This document shows, piece by piece, positions 44,931 to 54,536 of a stretch of 64,000 nt of DNA. The notes beneath the pieces are model-generated. The model had not been told where the DNA came from, ran no database searches, and saw only the letters and a program-made list of their open reading frames with translations. A program made the position numbers and the translations under genes. Position 1 is the stretch's first letter. Every line of letters starts with the position of its first letter. The stretch comes from Amia ocellicauda (Eukaryota; Chordata; Actinopteri; Amiiformes; Amiidae), in assembly GCF_036373705.1 (NCBI RefSeq), contig NW_027102664.1, positions 310,001 to 374,000 of the forward strand, given 5' to 3'.

Positions 44931-45983
44931 TTATAAGGATTGAATATCGCAAACCTGTTGTTCCGGGACCCAACTATTGAACTTTTCAGGCCATCCAAGC
45001 CATTTCATCAACACATATTTTTTCCGGTTCTGGGTTTTTTCAGCTAATATCTTTTCAACTCTGTATACACTGTCTTTACCCACAATAATTTTTTGTAACT
45101 CGGCTTCGTAAAACGTTCCTTCTATATTCTCCCCGTCATAGTCTTTTAACCGGTACACGGGGGGGTCTCTAGCCAACTGTTTGGAAACTGTAAAAGTACT
45201 CCTTAGCTTTGAAACGCGAACCACATCACAGATGTTGAACTTATAAGTAGTTTTTCCCTTCTTAATAAATGGTCCGTATAATTTTTTATAGACCTTAAAA
45301 GAATTACTTTGATCCACATCTATAGGCTTCATTTTAATACTGGTGTGATACCCTTGGTTGTAAGTATCGATAAAATCCTGAACTTTATCAAAATACTTGA
45401 ACGTGTTGACCGCTGTAAAATATCTCCACATTTTGGTCTTTATGGTGCGGTTAAACCTCTCCACTACCGATGCCTTAAGCTCATTACCGGTGGTGAAATG
45501 ATGTATTTTGTGTCTCTTCAGTAGATTCTGAAATTCTCTGTTGAGAAACTCTTTTCCTTTATCAGTCTGCAGTTTTTTAGGACATCGACCCTGGGACAAT
45601 ATATCCTCAAAGGCCCTTGTCACCGCCCGACCTGTTTTATTATGTAGAATGCGAGCCCAGGCATATTTTGATAACACATCGATACACATCAACATCAATT
45701 TGTGACCATTGTTATGTTTTGATAAATTTGACATATCGACTAGATCCATTTGCCATTGTGAGTCTATGTCAGTTGCATATACGCGGTTTCTTTTAAAGTT
45801 AATCCTGAGAGGTTTATGTAAGGTATAGGCGTCTTGTTCCCGTAACCATTCTGAAACAACCACATCATTAACCTTCACTCCGGCCTCAGCGAGTCCTCTT
45901 TGAAAACCCTTCTTACCCGCCAAACCCCCAATCTTGGCTGGGTTGTAGTATAGTTCCTGCATTTGGGGAGCTTGCCGAGTCAT
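44931..45983 (-). CDS. Integrase with chromodomain, copy C (uninterrupted)
   Basis: 350 aa from MTRQAP. The only copy open from N-terminus through catalytic core (WQMDLVDM, LQTDKGKEF, VVERFNRT) to chromodomain (VYRVEKILAEK, MKWLGWPEKFNSW). Compared with A, B and D it lacks 13 codons in the linker after SKLRSTF, an in-frame deletion ahead of the chromodomain. The linker deletion may impair function. All three catalytic residues are kept. Confidence 0.9.
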   Translation of the reverse strand: MTRQAPQMQELYYNPAKIGGLAGKKGFQRGLAEAGVKVNDVVVSEWLREQDAYTLHKPLRINFKRNRVYATDIDSQWQMDLVDMSNLSKHNNGHKLMLMCIDVLSKYAWARILHNKTGRAVTRAFEDILSQGRCPKKLQTDKGKEFLNREFQNLLKRHKIHHFTTGNELKASVVERFNRTIKTKMWRYFTAVNTFKYFDKVQDFIDTYNQGYHTSIKMKPIDVDQSNSFKVYKKLYGPFIKKGKTTYKFNICDVVRVSKLRSTFTVSKQLARDPPVYRLKDYDGENIEGTFYEAELQKIIVGKDSVYRVEKILAEKTQNRKKYVLMKWLGWPEKFNSWVPEQQVCDIQSL

Positions 45984-46155
45984 TCTGTCAAATAACCACA
46001 CAGACCCACACTATGCGCAAAGTTTTTATACAAGGTTTTTTATTCAACTTCAGGAGAGCAGATACCCCTTTTTAGACATTTGAGAAAAGTATAACATACA
46101 CAACAATTTTTTCTACGGTCCAGACAAAAAGAAATCAGATGATTGGTTACTTGAT

Positions 46156-46674
46156 CTATATCAACAAATATACCTGTTTCTTTATCTTGTAGGCACACAC
46201 CTCAGTTACATATGTAAATAAAACAACAATATGACCTATTTTAAAAGTAAACAGAGGTGTATTAAACATGCTCAGTAAAAGGTCATACAGATGTTGATGA
46301 AATGGCCTAATATCATTCTTGGCCCCCTTGAGCGCTTCATCCCAGTGTTCGTACCCCCCGGTCTTTGTTACAGCAGCCATTAACTTTTCCAGGTTTGAAA
46401 GTTGATCCTCATCGATGGTTAAATCTGTAGAGAAAAGGCTCGCGTTGGCTACTTTTCTGTCAAGCACATGGTGTAATAGCGCTCTCAGGTTAGCTGCAGA
46501 GTGTTGATGACAGAACCAGTTGCAGAAGCAGTCCAGGGTCTGAGGTCTTGGAGAGTAACCGCAGTCAAAGGGTTCCAGAGTGTATACAAAATCTGGGTAA
46601 TAGAACCAGGGGTGATCCCGGGTTTGAAGAGGCCTGTAGAGCCTGTCGACGTCCGCAGCTTTCAGGTAAGACAT
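46156..46674 (-). CDS. Fusion of two right-arm genes, copy C
   Basis: 172 aa. Residues 1-46 are the start of the Cys/His right-arm protein (MSYLKAADV). The rest is the small helical, possibly Bcl-2-like protein from its sixth residue. A deletion of about 734 nt relative to copy B (between its 29912 and 30645) joined them in frame at about 46537 and removed the Cys/His core. The helical part has no TGA here and is complete to its C-terminus (IKKQVYLLI). Whether it is expressed is unknown. Confidence 0.6.
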   Translation of the reverse strand: MSYLKAADVDRLYRPLQTRDHPWFYYPDFVYTLEPFDCGYSPRPQTLDCFCNWFCHQHSAANLRALLHHVLDRKVANASLFSTDLTIDEDQLSNLEKLMAAVTKTGGYEHWDEALKGAKNDIRPFHQHLYDLLLSMFNTPLFTFKIGHIVVLFTYVTEVCAYKIKKQVYLLI

Positions 46675-46752
46675 TCTCTTTAATTTTAAACCATGATTGA
46701 ATTGTTGCGCCTTTTATCCTATCTCTTCACTACGTCACGACACACCGCCCTC

Positions 46753-47463
46753 TTAGAAGAGAGTAGCCCCTGAGCCGTCAGACCCCCCTCCAAAACCCCA
46801 CACGTCGTCTGTTTTATCATCGTCGTCGTCATTCAAGGGGGATATATAATCCATAATCCAGCATATTCTCCTTCTAACCAAATCCAGTTGCGAACATTTG
46901 GTCAAGATGTCAAAACCATCATTTATACAGTTTATGACCTCTTTCAAGAACGGCCAGTCCACGGCGTCAAACATAATTTCAGTAACCTGTTTTTCTGGAT
47001 CCTCCACACCCCCTTCAATAGGGTTTGTAATCAGGGTACTGCTAAACAAAACCTTACGATCTGTAGTTAGAGATAGACTCTTCACCACTCTACCGTAGTT
47101 CTGCAAGCTTTCCCATTCACACCTTTCAAAACCCTGAGTCGGAGACTCCATTTCGCATTCTCTTGGACCCTCTTGCAAGCCTTCTAGAGTCTTATCCACA
47201 AGCCCCAGATCTCTCCAGGCCATCACCTTCAACCAGTCCTCATAAGAGTATTCAATTACCGTCTCAAAAGGTTCCAACGTACCCTCCTTCTCTCCCAAAG
47301 CAAAAAGCTCCACTCCAACATAGCTGGGATCCCTTTTAAAGCGGTAACCCCGTCGAGCCCCCCAGAACAACACCCAGGAGCGTTCAATCTTCAAATTGGT
47401 GAGTACAGGAACCCTTGCCCGGGATTGTTTCTTGCGGGGTTTCATGTTGATGTCGCTGGACAT
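46753..47463 (-). CDS. First leftward gene, full-length form, copy C
   Basis: 236 aa, the only complete version. Basic N-terminus (KPRKKQSRAR), Trp/Arg segment, central YSYEDWLKVMAWRDLGL, then a C-terminal domain (DWPFLKEVINCINDGFDILTK ... RRRICWIMDYI) and an Asp-rich, Gly-rich tail (NDDDDDKTDDVWGFGGG). I do not recognise the family. Its place next to the TIR and TATA-like box suggests the first gene transcribed leftward. Confidence 0.65.
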   Translation of the reverse strand: MSSDINMKPRKKQSRARVPVLTNLKIERSWVLFWGARRGYRFKRDPSYVGVELFALGEKEGTLEPFETVIEYSYEDWLKVMAWRDLGLVDKTLEGLQEGPRECEMESPTQGFERCEWESLQNYGRVVKSLSLTTDRKVLFSSTLITNPIEGGVEDPEKQVTEIMFDAVDWPFLKEVINCINDGFDILTKCSQLDLVRRRICWIMDYISPLNDDDDDKTDDVWGFGGGSDGSGATLF

Positions 47464-47582
47464 GTTGAAGAAGCGGGATGTTTCTGATGCTGAGAATTAA
47501 AGAGGTATTGCCTAAAAGCAGCGCGGGTTCTTAAATAGAGAGGAGAGTTTCGGGGCGTTGCCTTCAGAGGGGTGGGGGTATT

Positions 47583-47766
47583 TATGGGTGGCCTTGATGT
47601 TCAGGGTTTTATGGGTGTACACTTTCTGACGGATATGACGTAGGAATAATTAAGGAAATAACTCTACCTAAAATCACGCCCCCCAATTATGACGTAGGAA
47701 TATTAATAAGCTTAGGGCATACGTCATAACAAAATAGGCCGCGCCCAAAAAACCCTACTATCTACT
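47583..47766 (-). repeat. Right terminal inverted repeat, copy C
   Basis: 184 bp, inverted relative to 32137-32320, ending CTATCTACT next to CTTATG. Carries three TGACGTA-type motifs. Confidence 0.96.
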
Positions 47767-47772
47767 CTTATG
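47767..47772. repeat. Target site duplication, right of copy C
   Basis: CTTATG directly outside the right TIR, followed by TAGTTGAAGG as in the empty site. Perfect match to 32131-32136. Confidence 0.93.
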
Positions 47773-48082
47773 TAGTTGAAGGCGCAGTATAGCTCTGATA
47801 GTCTGGTGGTGACGGAAGACCACCAGCCGTTTGAACAAGCCATTCAGCATCACCTTGTTGGGCTAAGTGCAGGCACTGTCAGAGCGCAGGGCGTCCTGCC
47901 TTTGAAAGAGTTTCCGAAGTGTCCTGATGTGCCCTTTAGCAATGCCAAACAGGTCTGTGAAAATGGCATCCTTTCGCGGCACTTCAGACGCCATCTCACA
48001 GTCTAGCCGACCTGAAATGCCTGAGCCCGTTTTACCAGCAGGCTTCAACGGTAACTGTTTGAAGCAAGACGTGGCGGTGTCA

Positions 48083-48155
48083 GTTTCCGTAGTGTAGCGG
48101 TTATCACGTTCGCCTAACACGCGAAAGGTCCCCGGTTCGAAACCGGGCGGAAACA
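48083..48155 (+). tRNA. tRNA-Val (AAC)
   Basis: 73 nt, loop CTAACAC (anticodon AAC), all stems paired, D-loop GGTTATC. Matches the canonical vertebrate tRNA-Val-AAC closely and has TTTT at 48175-48178. Best candidate for an active tRNA gene in the window. Confidence 0.92.
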
Positions 48156-48721
48156 GCCTGCTGTGGGCCGGCCCTTTTCGTCCTGTTTGCCCTCGTGGTT
48201 CCCCGGAGGCGGTGGGTAGCTTTTCTTCATTGGAGTGCCCGAAATCGGTGCTCTCAGAGCGTCCGTCCGTCGACAGGTTGAAATTGTAAACGCTGGTGTA
48301 GCCACTTTTAATTAAAATCTGATGATGATGATGATGATGATGTTGTTGTTGTTGTTCTTGTTGTCATCGTGGTCGCCGTCATTATTATTGTTAAAGTAAA
48401 GCAGTAGTTAGATTTGTTGCTACCGTAAGGTGTAGAAGGCACAATAGCTCTGTGATTGTCTGATGGTGGCACAAGACGAGCAGCAGCTGTTTGAACAAGC
48501 CATTGAGCATCACCTTGTTGGGGTAAGTGTAAGTCTTGTCATAGCTCAGGGCATTCTTCCTTTAAAAGAGTTTCCAAAGTGTCCTGATGTGCCCTTGAGC
48601 AATGCAATATAGGTCAGTGAAAATAGAAACCTTTATCTCACAGGCAGGCCCACGGGAAACGCCTGTGCGCGTTTTACCAGCCTGCTTCGATGGGAGCCAA
48701 TCGAAACCCCAGGACAGGTTG

Positions 48722-48794
48722 GTTTCTGTAGTGTAGTGGCTATCATGTTCGCCTCACACGCGAGAAGTCCCTGGTTCGAAACTGGGCGGAAACA
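48722..48794 (+). tRNA. tRNA-Val (CAC), degenerate copy
   Basis: Loop CTCACAC kept, but changes in the acceptor (GTTTCTG), D-arm side (ATCATG) and the stem/variable region (GCGAGAAG) suggest a pseudogene. Confidence 0.65.
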
Positions 48795-49683
48795 ACCCGC
48801 GGTGCACGCGTGCCAGTGCCGTGTTACCCGTCCTCATCTCTCTGCCCCATGGCCGGCCGTCGTTTTCTCTTCCTCGGAGTGGCAAGAAATCCTGACCTTG
48901 AGAACAAATGATCGCAGAAGGGTAGCTTTGCGAGGCGCTGGAACTGACACTTTTAAAATCGATACATGTCGTTGCTGTTGCAATACGACCGTAGCAGGAT
49001 CGGTGACATTGCTGTTACTCTTATGTAGTTGAAGGCGCAAAATAGCTCTGATAGTCTGGTGGTGACGGAAGACCACCAGCCGTTTGAACAAGCCATTCAG
49101 CATCACCTTGTTGGGCTAAGTGCAGGCACTGTCTGATCGCAGGGCGTCCTGCCTTTGAAAGAGTTTCCGAAGTATCCCGAAATCGGTGCACTCAGAGCGT
49201 CCGTCCGTCGACAGGTTGAAATTGTAAACGCTGGTGTAGCCACTTTTAATTAAAATCTGATGATGATGATGATGATGTTGTTGTTGTTCTTGTTGATGTT
49301 GTTGTTGTTGTTGTTGTTCTTGTTGTCGTCGTAGTCGCCGTCATTATTAATGTTAAAGTAAAGCAGTAGTTAGATTTGTTGCTACCGTAAGGTGCAGAAG
49401 GCACAATAGCTCTGTGATTGTCTGATGGTGGCACAAGACGAGCAGCAGCTGTTTGAACAAGCCATTGAGCATCACCTTGTTGGGGTAAGTGTAAGTCTTG
49501 TCATTGCTCAGGGCGTTCTTCCTTTGAAAGAGTTTCCAAAGTGTCCTGATGTGCCCTTGAGCAATGCAAAATAGGTCAGTGAAAATAGAAACCTTTATCT
49601 CACAGGCTGGCCCACGGGAAACGCCTGTGTGCGTTTTACCAGCCGGCTTCGATAGGAGTTATTCGAAACACCAGGACGGGTTG

Positions 49684-49756
49684 GTTTCCGTAGTGTAGTG
49701 GCTATCACGTTCGCCTAACGCACGAAAGGTCCCCGGTTTGAAACCGGGCGGAAAGA
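49684..49756 (+). tRNA. tRNA-Val (AAC), degenerate copy
   Basis: Loop CTAACGC, but the T-loop reads TTTGAAA, the anticodon stem has GCACGAA, and the 3' end reads GGAAAGA instead of GGAAACA. Probably inactive. Confidence 0.65.
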
Positions 49757-50220
49757 GCCTGCTGTGGGCCGGCCCTTTTCGTCCTGCTTGCCCTCGTGGT
49801 TCCCCAGAGGCGGTAGGTGGCTTTTCTTCATTGGAGTTCCCGAAATTGTTGGACTCAGAGCGTCCGTCCGTCGACAGGTTGAAATTGTAAACGCTGGTGT
49901 AGCCACTTTTAATTAAAATCTGATGATGATGTTATTGTTCTTGTTGTTGTTGTTGTTGTTCTTGTTTTTCTTTTTGTCGTCGTGGTCGCCGTCATTATTA
50001 TTGTTAAAGTAAAGCTACCGTAAGGTGTAGAAGGCACAATAGCTCTGTGATTGTCTGATGGTGGCACAAGACGAGCAGCAGCTGTTTGAACAAGCCATTG
50101 AGCATCACCTTGTTGGGGTAAGTGTAAGTCTTGTCATAGCTCAGGGCGTTCTTCCTTTGAAAGAGTTTCCAAAGTGTCCTGATGTGTCCTTGAGCAATGC
50201 AAAATAGGTCAGTGAAAATA

Positions 50221-51405
50221 CACTCACCTAAAGGATTATTAGGAACACCATACTAATACTATGTTTGACACCCTTTCGCCTTCAGAACTGACTTAATTCT
50301 ACGTGGCATTGATTCAACAAGGTGCTGAAAGCATTCTTTAGAAATGTTGGCCCATATTGATAGGATAGCATCTTGCAGTTGATGGAGATTTGTGGGATGC
50401 ACATCCAGGGCACGAAGCTCCCGTTCCACCACATCCCAAAGATGCTCTATTGGGTTGAGATCTGGTGACTGTGGGGGCCAGTTTAGTACAGTGAACTCAT
50501 TGTCATGTTCAAGAAACCAATTTGAAATGATTCAACCTTTGTGACATGGTGCATTATCCTGCTGGAAGTAGCCATCAGAGGATGGGTACATGGTGGTCAT
50601 AAAGGGATGGACATGGTCAGAAACAATGCTCAGGTAGGCCGTGGCATTTAAACGATGCCCAATTGGCACTAAGGAGCCTAAAGTGTGCCAAGAAAACATC
50701 CCCCACACCATTACACCACCACCACCAGCCTGCACAGTGGTAACAAGGCATGATGGATCCATGTTCTCATTCTGTTTACATCAAATTCTGACTCTACCAT
50801 CTGAATGTCTCAACAGAAATCGAGACTCATCAGACCAGGCAACAACTGTCCAATTTTGGTGAGTTTGTGCAAATTGTAGCCTCTTTTTCCTATTTGTAGT
50901 GGAGATGAGTGGTACCCGGTGGGGTCTTCTGCTGTTGTAGCCCATCCGCCTCAAGGTTGTACGTGTTGTGGCTTCACAAATGCTTTGCTGCATACCTCGG
51001 TTGTAACGAGTGGTTATTTCAGTCAAAGTTGCTCTTCTATCAGCTTGAATCAGTCGGCCCATTCTCCTCTGACCTCTAGCATCAACAAGGCATTTTCGCC
51101 CACAGGACTGCCGCATACTGGATGTTTTTCCCTTTTCACACCATTCTTTGTAAACCCTAGAAATGGTTGTGCGTGAAAATCCCAGTAACTGAGCAGATTG
51201 TGAAATACTCAGACCAGCCCGTCTGGCACCAACAACCATGCCACGCTCAAAATTGCTTAAATCACCTTTCTTTCCCATTCAGACTTTCAGTTTGGAGTTC
51301 AGGAGATTGTCTTGACCAGGACCACACCCCTAAATGCATTGAAGCAACTGCCATATGATTGGTTGGTTATTGAACAGGTGTTCCTAATAATCCTTTAGGT
51401 GAGTG
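50221..51405 (-). mobile_element. Tc1/mariner-type DNA transposon
   Basis: 1185 bp with terminal inverted repeats beginning CACTCACCTAAAGGATTATT, flanked by TA duplications (50219-50220 and 51406-51407). The spacer reads GTGAAAA-TA-GAAACC without the insert, confirming the boundary. A typical teleost Tc1-family element. Confidence 0.95.
50259..51278 (-). pseudogene. Tc1-like transposase (two in-frame stops)
   Basis: 1020 nt, 339 codons plus stop, the normal length for Tc1 transposases. Paired helix-turn-helix DNA-binding region at the N-terminus (SISQSAQLLGFSRTTISRVYKEW). Catalytic region with WSDESRF (first Asp), FQQDNAPCHK (second Asp) and the conserved C-terminal region beyond. TGA at 50778-50780 and TGA at 50529-50531 interrupt an otherwise single frame, so this copy is inactive. 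Confidence 0.9.
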
Positions 51406-51503
51406 TAGAAACCTTTATCTCACAGGCTGGCCCACGGGAAACGCCTGTGCGCGTTTTACCAGCCGGCTTCGATGGGAGCCATTCGAAACACCAGGGCAGG
51501 TCG

Positions 51504-51576
51504 GTTTCCGTAGTGTAGTGGCTATCACGTTCGCCTCACACGCGAAAGGTCCCTGGTTCGAAACCGGGCGGAAACA
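51504..51576 (+). tRNA. tRNA-Val (CAC)
   Basis: 73 nt, identical in arms and loops to the copies at 17281 and 31841. Its normal downstream sequence is replaced after 24 nt by copy D of the Maverick element. Confidence 0.83.
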
Positions 51577-51600
51577 ACCCGCGGTGCATGCGTGCTAGTG

Positions 51601-51963
51601 CACACAGTGCTGACCACAAGTGAAGGTCTGAAGACTTTGTACTTGACGACCGCTGTAAATGGTTTCTTGACAGTTGTTGAGCAGAAAGTTATTGATCTTC
51701 CGAGGGAAAGGTCTGAAATCCGGGGGGTTTGCATAGGAATCAAAAAATTCACCACGGTGGTCCTCCCTTAGATAAATAGCCAGCCAATGTTCTCCGGGCA
51801 TATTTTTAGGGTGTGTGTTGATTATGTACATTGCAGGTAAATTCTTGATCTTAAATTTAGGCAGCTGATCGCAGGCGTAGACTCCTTGAAACAGTTTCCG
51901 TGAGCCGGCCAGGGCATTCATGATGTGGTTGAGCTCTCTGGTGTTCATTTTAATAATAATCAT
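51601..51963 (-). pseudogene. Adenain-like protease, N-terminal fragment, copy D
   Basis: Residues 1 to about 121 including His, Asp and the Cys of GQHC. The junction with the tRNA spacer removes the C-terminal third. Confidence 0.85.
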
Positions 51964-53265
51964 ACGGAACGTTTCTCCTCTGATTCACCTCAATAATGTT
52001 GTCAAACACAGCATACACGACCATATTTACAGTGTGTGGTAGAGGCTGCTTGAAACGCATCTCCAAACGCATATTGCCCGTCTTCATCAGTGAAATATGT
52101 TGTCCACACTCTTCGTCAGGGGTCAGGTTGAAACCATACAGGGTGTAACCGCTGCAGTATTCCCGGCGATCGATCAGCAGAGTTTGATCCTTGAGATGGC
52201 GACCCGTAGCCAGTACTAGACTGTAATATTCACGAACCGCATTGCCGTTTTCAAAGTCAGGTTGAAAAGGTCTGGATGGAACCTGCACACCATCGACGTA
52301 CAATGCTATAAATTCCGCGTTATAATGTTTAAAGTTAAAGGTGTTCTTGTTGTAAACCCCGGTAAATGCATCATTATCCACGAGACCTATAATAACCTGT
52401 TTTGGGAGCTGTCCTAGAAACAGATTTTCCTGGTTCATCACCCGTGTCCCTGCGGGGATACTGTGGACTTTCATATAGACTCTTTCGATCGGGTACTTGG
52501 CGTTTGCCGTCACTAACGCCAGCGCGTGTCCTAGTTTAACCGCCGGGGAGACGGACACTTATTTCACAAACAGCGAGGCCGATAATATGGTCAGTTTATA
52601 TTTTTCCGTATCAGGGGTCATCAGACAAAAAGCACTTTTACTACGGATCATTTTAATTTTAATGTCTACCCCGTTGAGCATGAGTTTTTCTTGGAAAAAT
52701 ATGTCTGCATGGATATGCCCCATTAGCTCAAAGGTCCTCCCTTCTGTTGAAGAGGCCGATCTTTTTTGCAAACCCTTATTGAGTCCCTCTGGATCCTTGT
52801 CGTCCATAGCTTCCGGGATGTCTTTGAAGAGAAGGCCGGGGCTGAACTGTTTGCTTAGGGTCTCCTCACTATAATTAAGGATACACTCCATCATGACTCT
52901 ATAGGGGTAAGTATTGCTGCTTTGACTAATGAGCCGATCTCCCAGGGTCACATCCACCTGTGAAAACATGGTGGCCACCGGGTAATTGATTAATTGATGA
53001 CCCCAGCGTTGGCCGTCTTCTCGATTGCATCGCCATCCTAATCAGTCACTTTACAGTTCATTAAAATAAATGTGTTATTCAAATCAATATAATCCTCGCC
53101 ATTGCCAGCTATAAAAAACTCCAGAGGGGCCGTGTCTGAAATTGCAGAAAGAGGGGGAATCTCTACATATATGATCTTATCTATACTCGTTTGAGTGTAT
53201 GGAACTGTAAACAGATCCAGTTCTGATTTGACGCATTCTTCCGATAGACTGTTGACAAAAGACAT
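51950..53265 (-). pseudogene. Major capsid protein, copy D (broken)
   Basis: Shares the TAG at residue 76 (53038-53040) with copy C. Adds an 8-nt insertion (repeat of ATTGATTA, about 52985) and a TAA at about 52559-52561. The C-terminal 200 residues are open (52558-51950). Confidence 0.83.
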
Positions 53266-53267
53266 GT

Positions 53268-53756
53268 TTAAAAGATGTATCCTGAGGCTCTATTTTTCTT
53301 TCTTTGAGACTTTCTTTTTGCAGGTTTTTTCTTGTGCTGCTTCCTTCTCCGAGTGTTTCCACGATATGTTGGAGAATGAGAGATTCTTCGTTTTTTGTTA
53401 GCCACGGATCTTCGTCGCCCTGGTGGACACATGCTGTTTCTTCTTTTACCCCCCCTCCTCGCCATTACCATGAGACCCGAACCCTCCTGATGCTCATGGC
53501 TAGCTGCCCGGTTCATAACATTGGTGAACACGTCACTAACAATATTTTTAGCCGCTGATTTCAAGTGGGGTCTGGCTATAGCAAAGCCTCTCTTAAGCAG
53601 GGGTACGGCCATTCTAAAGAGACCATGAAAGAGTCCTCCTAGACCGGCGCCATACATTGTGGGGGCTCCTACAAAACCGGGCAAGCCGTTCCCGGCTTGC
53701 ATCTTGTAATAATCCACATAGGCGCTAGGATCTACATAACCCCTCGAGGTAGCCAT
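53268..53756 (-). CDS. pVI-like basic capsid-associated protein, copy D (intact)
   Basis: 162 aa from MATSRGYVDPSAY. A 5-codon extension to 53771 is open but overlaps the penton gene end. Order: short N-terminal segment with Tyr/Asp, amphipathic Gly-rich region (GLGGLFHGLFRMAVPLLKRG, one Arg to His change), helical middle, then a strongly basic C-terminus (RRRKQHKKKPAKRKSQRKK) ending SGYIF. Adenovirus pVI and pX have comparable amphipathic and basic parts. Homology is inferred from layout. The stop lies 2 nt before the capsid ATG. The only unbroken copy in the array. Confidence 0.72.
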   Translation of the reverse strand: MATSRGYVDPSAYVDYYKMQAGNGLPGFVGAPTMYGAGLGGLFHGLFRMAVPLLKRGFAIARPHLKSAAKNIVSDVFTNVMNRAASHEHQEGSGLMVMARRGGKRRNSMCPPGRRRSVANKKRRISHSPTYRGNTRRRKQHKKKPAKRKSQRKKNRASGYIF

Positions 53757-53757
53757 T

Positions 53758-54490
53758 TTAATAATGTACAAACTGTTTCAGGGGTCGAAAATGTAGTTTG
53801 ACAATAACTTTACTGAAGCGGAAGGGTACGTTGATATTCTGATCCGATTTTACTTCGATCGTGATGTTGTCAAATTGGGTCTTTGAGACTGGTACGTAGT
53901 GTGGCTTGTCATAAGTAATTGTGACCATGTCATTGCTTTTACCTTTAATAAGTACATTTCTCAAAAGGGGGACATAACTATCCCCGACCCTCTGGTGGGT
54001 TATGATATCCGTATACACATAAAGAGTGTAAAAGCCGCCCCACCACTTCTGAGAACCTGCTCTCTGTGTCAGAATAGATCCCAAATATACGCCCCAGTTG
54101 GCCGCTGGTTTGAATGCTAATACCTGGTTTTGACACCTTGTACACTCTGTTTTTAATAGGGTTGTAATATAGCTTGATGTTGGGGGTGCCTTCTGAGAAC
54201 TGTTTATGCATCTCATCTAATATTTTATCCACATTGTCATAATAACCTCCTTGTATCGTGAATGTCCATTGACTCTTTTTAACATCATCAAAAATGGCGA
54301 AGGTGGCATCCTTATCTTGTAAAACAGCCCAAGTGTAAGGATACTGTATTTCCGCCAACCCCACTTCCCACGACCCCCTTAGATCTATAGATTTTCCAAA
54401 TTGTACCGTGTAACTGGATATTTCATTTTTAGGGTATATATCGAGAGAGGCGTTACTGGGTAGAGTCACGTAGAAGCCTCCTGATTCCAT
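53758..54490 (-). pseudogene. Penton-like minor capsid protein, copy D (shared frame break)
   Basis: Cleanest copy. Start MESGGFYVTLPSNAS at 54490 and C-terminus QFVHY intact. The only break is the frame change near 54040-54070 shared with A, B and C. Confidence 0.82.
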
Positions 54491-54536
54491 CTTGAGTATC
54501 GAAAGTAATGCCCACAACACACCCGCGGGCAAGTTG

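Larger units (their letters stand above)
32137..47766 (+). mobile_element. Copy C: Maverick element complete end to end
   Basis: The only copy with both ends in the window: 184-bp TIRs at 32137-32320 and 47583-47766, flanked by perfect CTTATG duplications (32131-32136 and 47767-47772). A 6-bp duplication is normal for Mavericks. The length of 15,630 bp is also typical. The ATPase, small basic protein, 247-aa protein, protease and integrase are open. The polymerase has several stops and frame breaks, and the capsid gene has one nonsense codon. A deletion of about 0.73 kb fuses two right-arm genes in frame. Confidence 0.96.
47773..51600. repeat. Spacer S3: tRNA-Val cluster repeats between copies C and D
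   Basis: Four or more repeat units with tRNA-Val copies at 48083 (AAC), 48722 (CAC), 49684 (AAC) and 51504 (CAC). ATG/TTG trinucleotide tracts lie at about 48318-48362, 49257-49325 and 49920-49980. Interrupted at 50221-51405 by a Tc1-like transposon. Confidence 0.8.
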
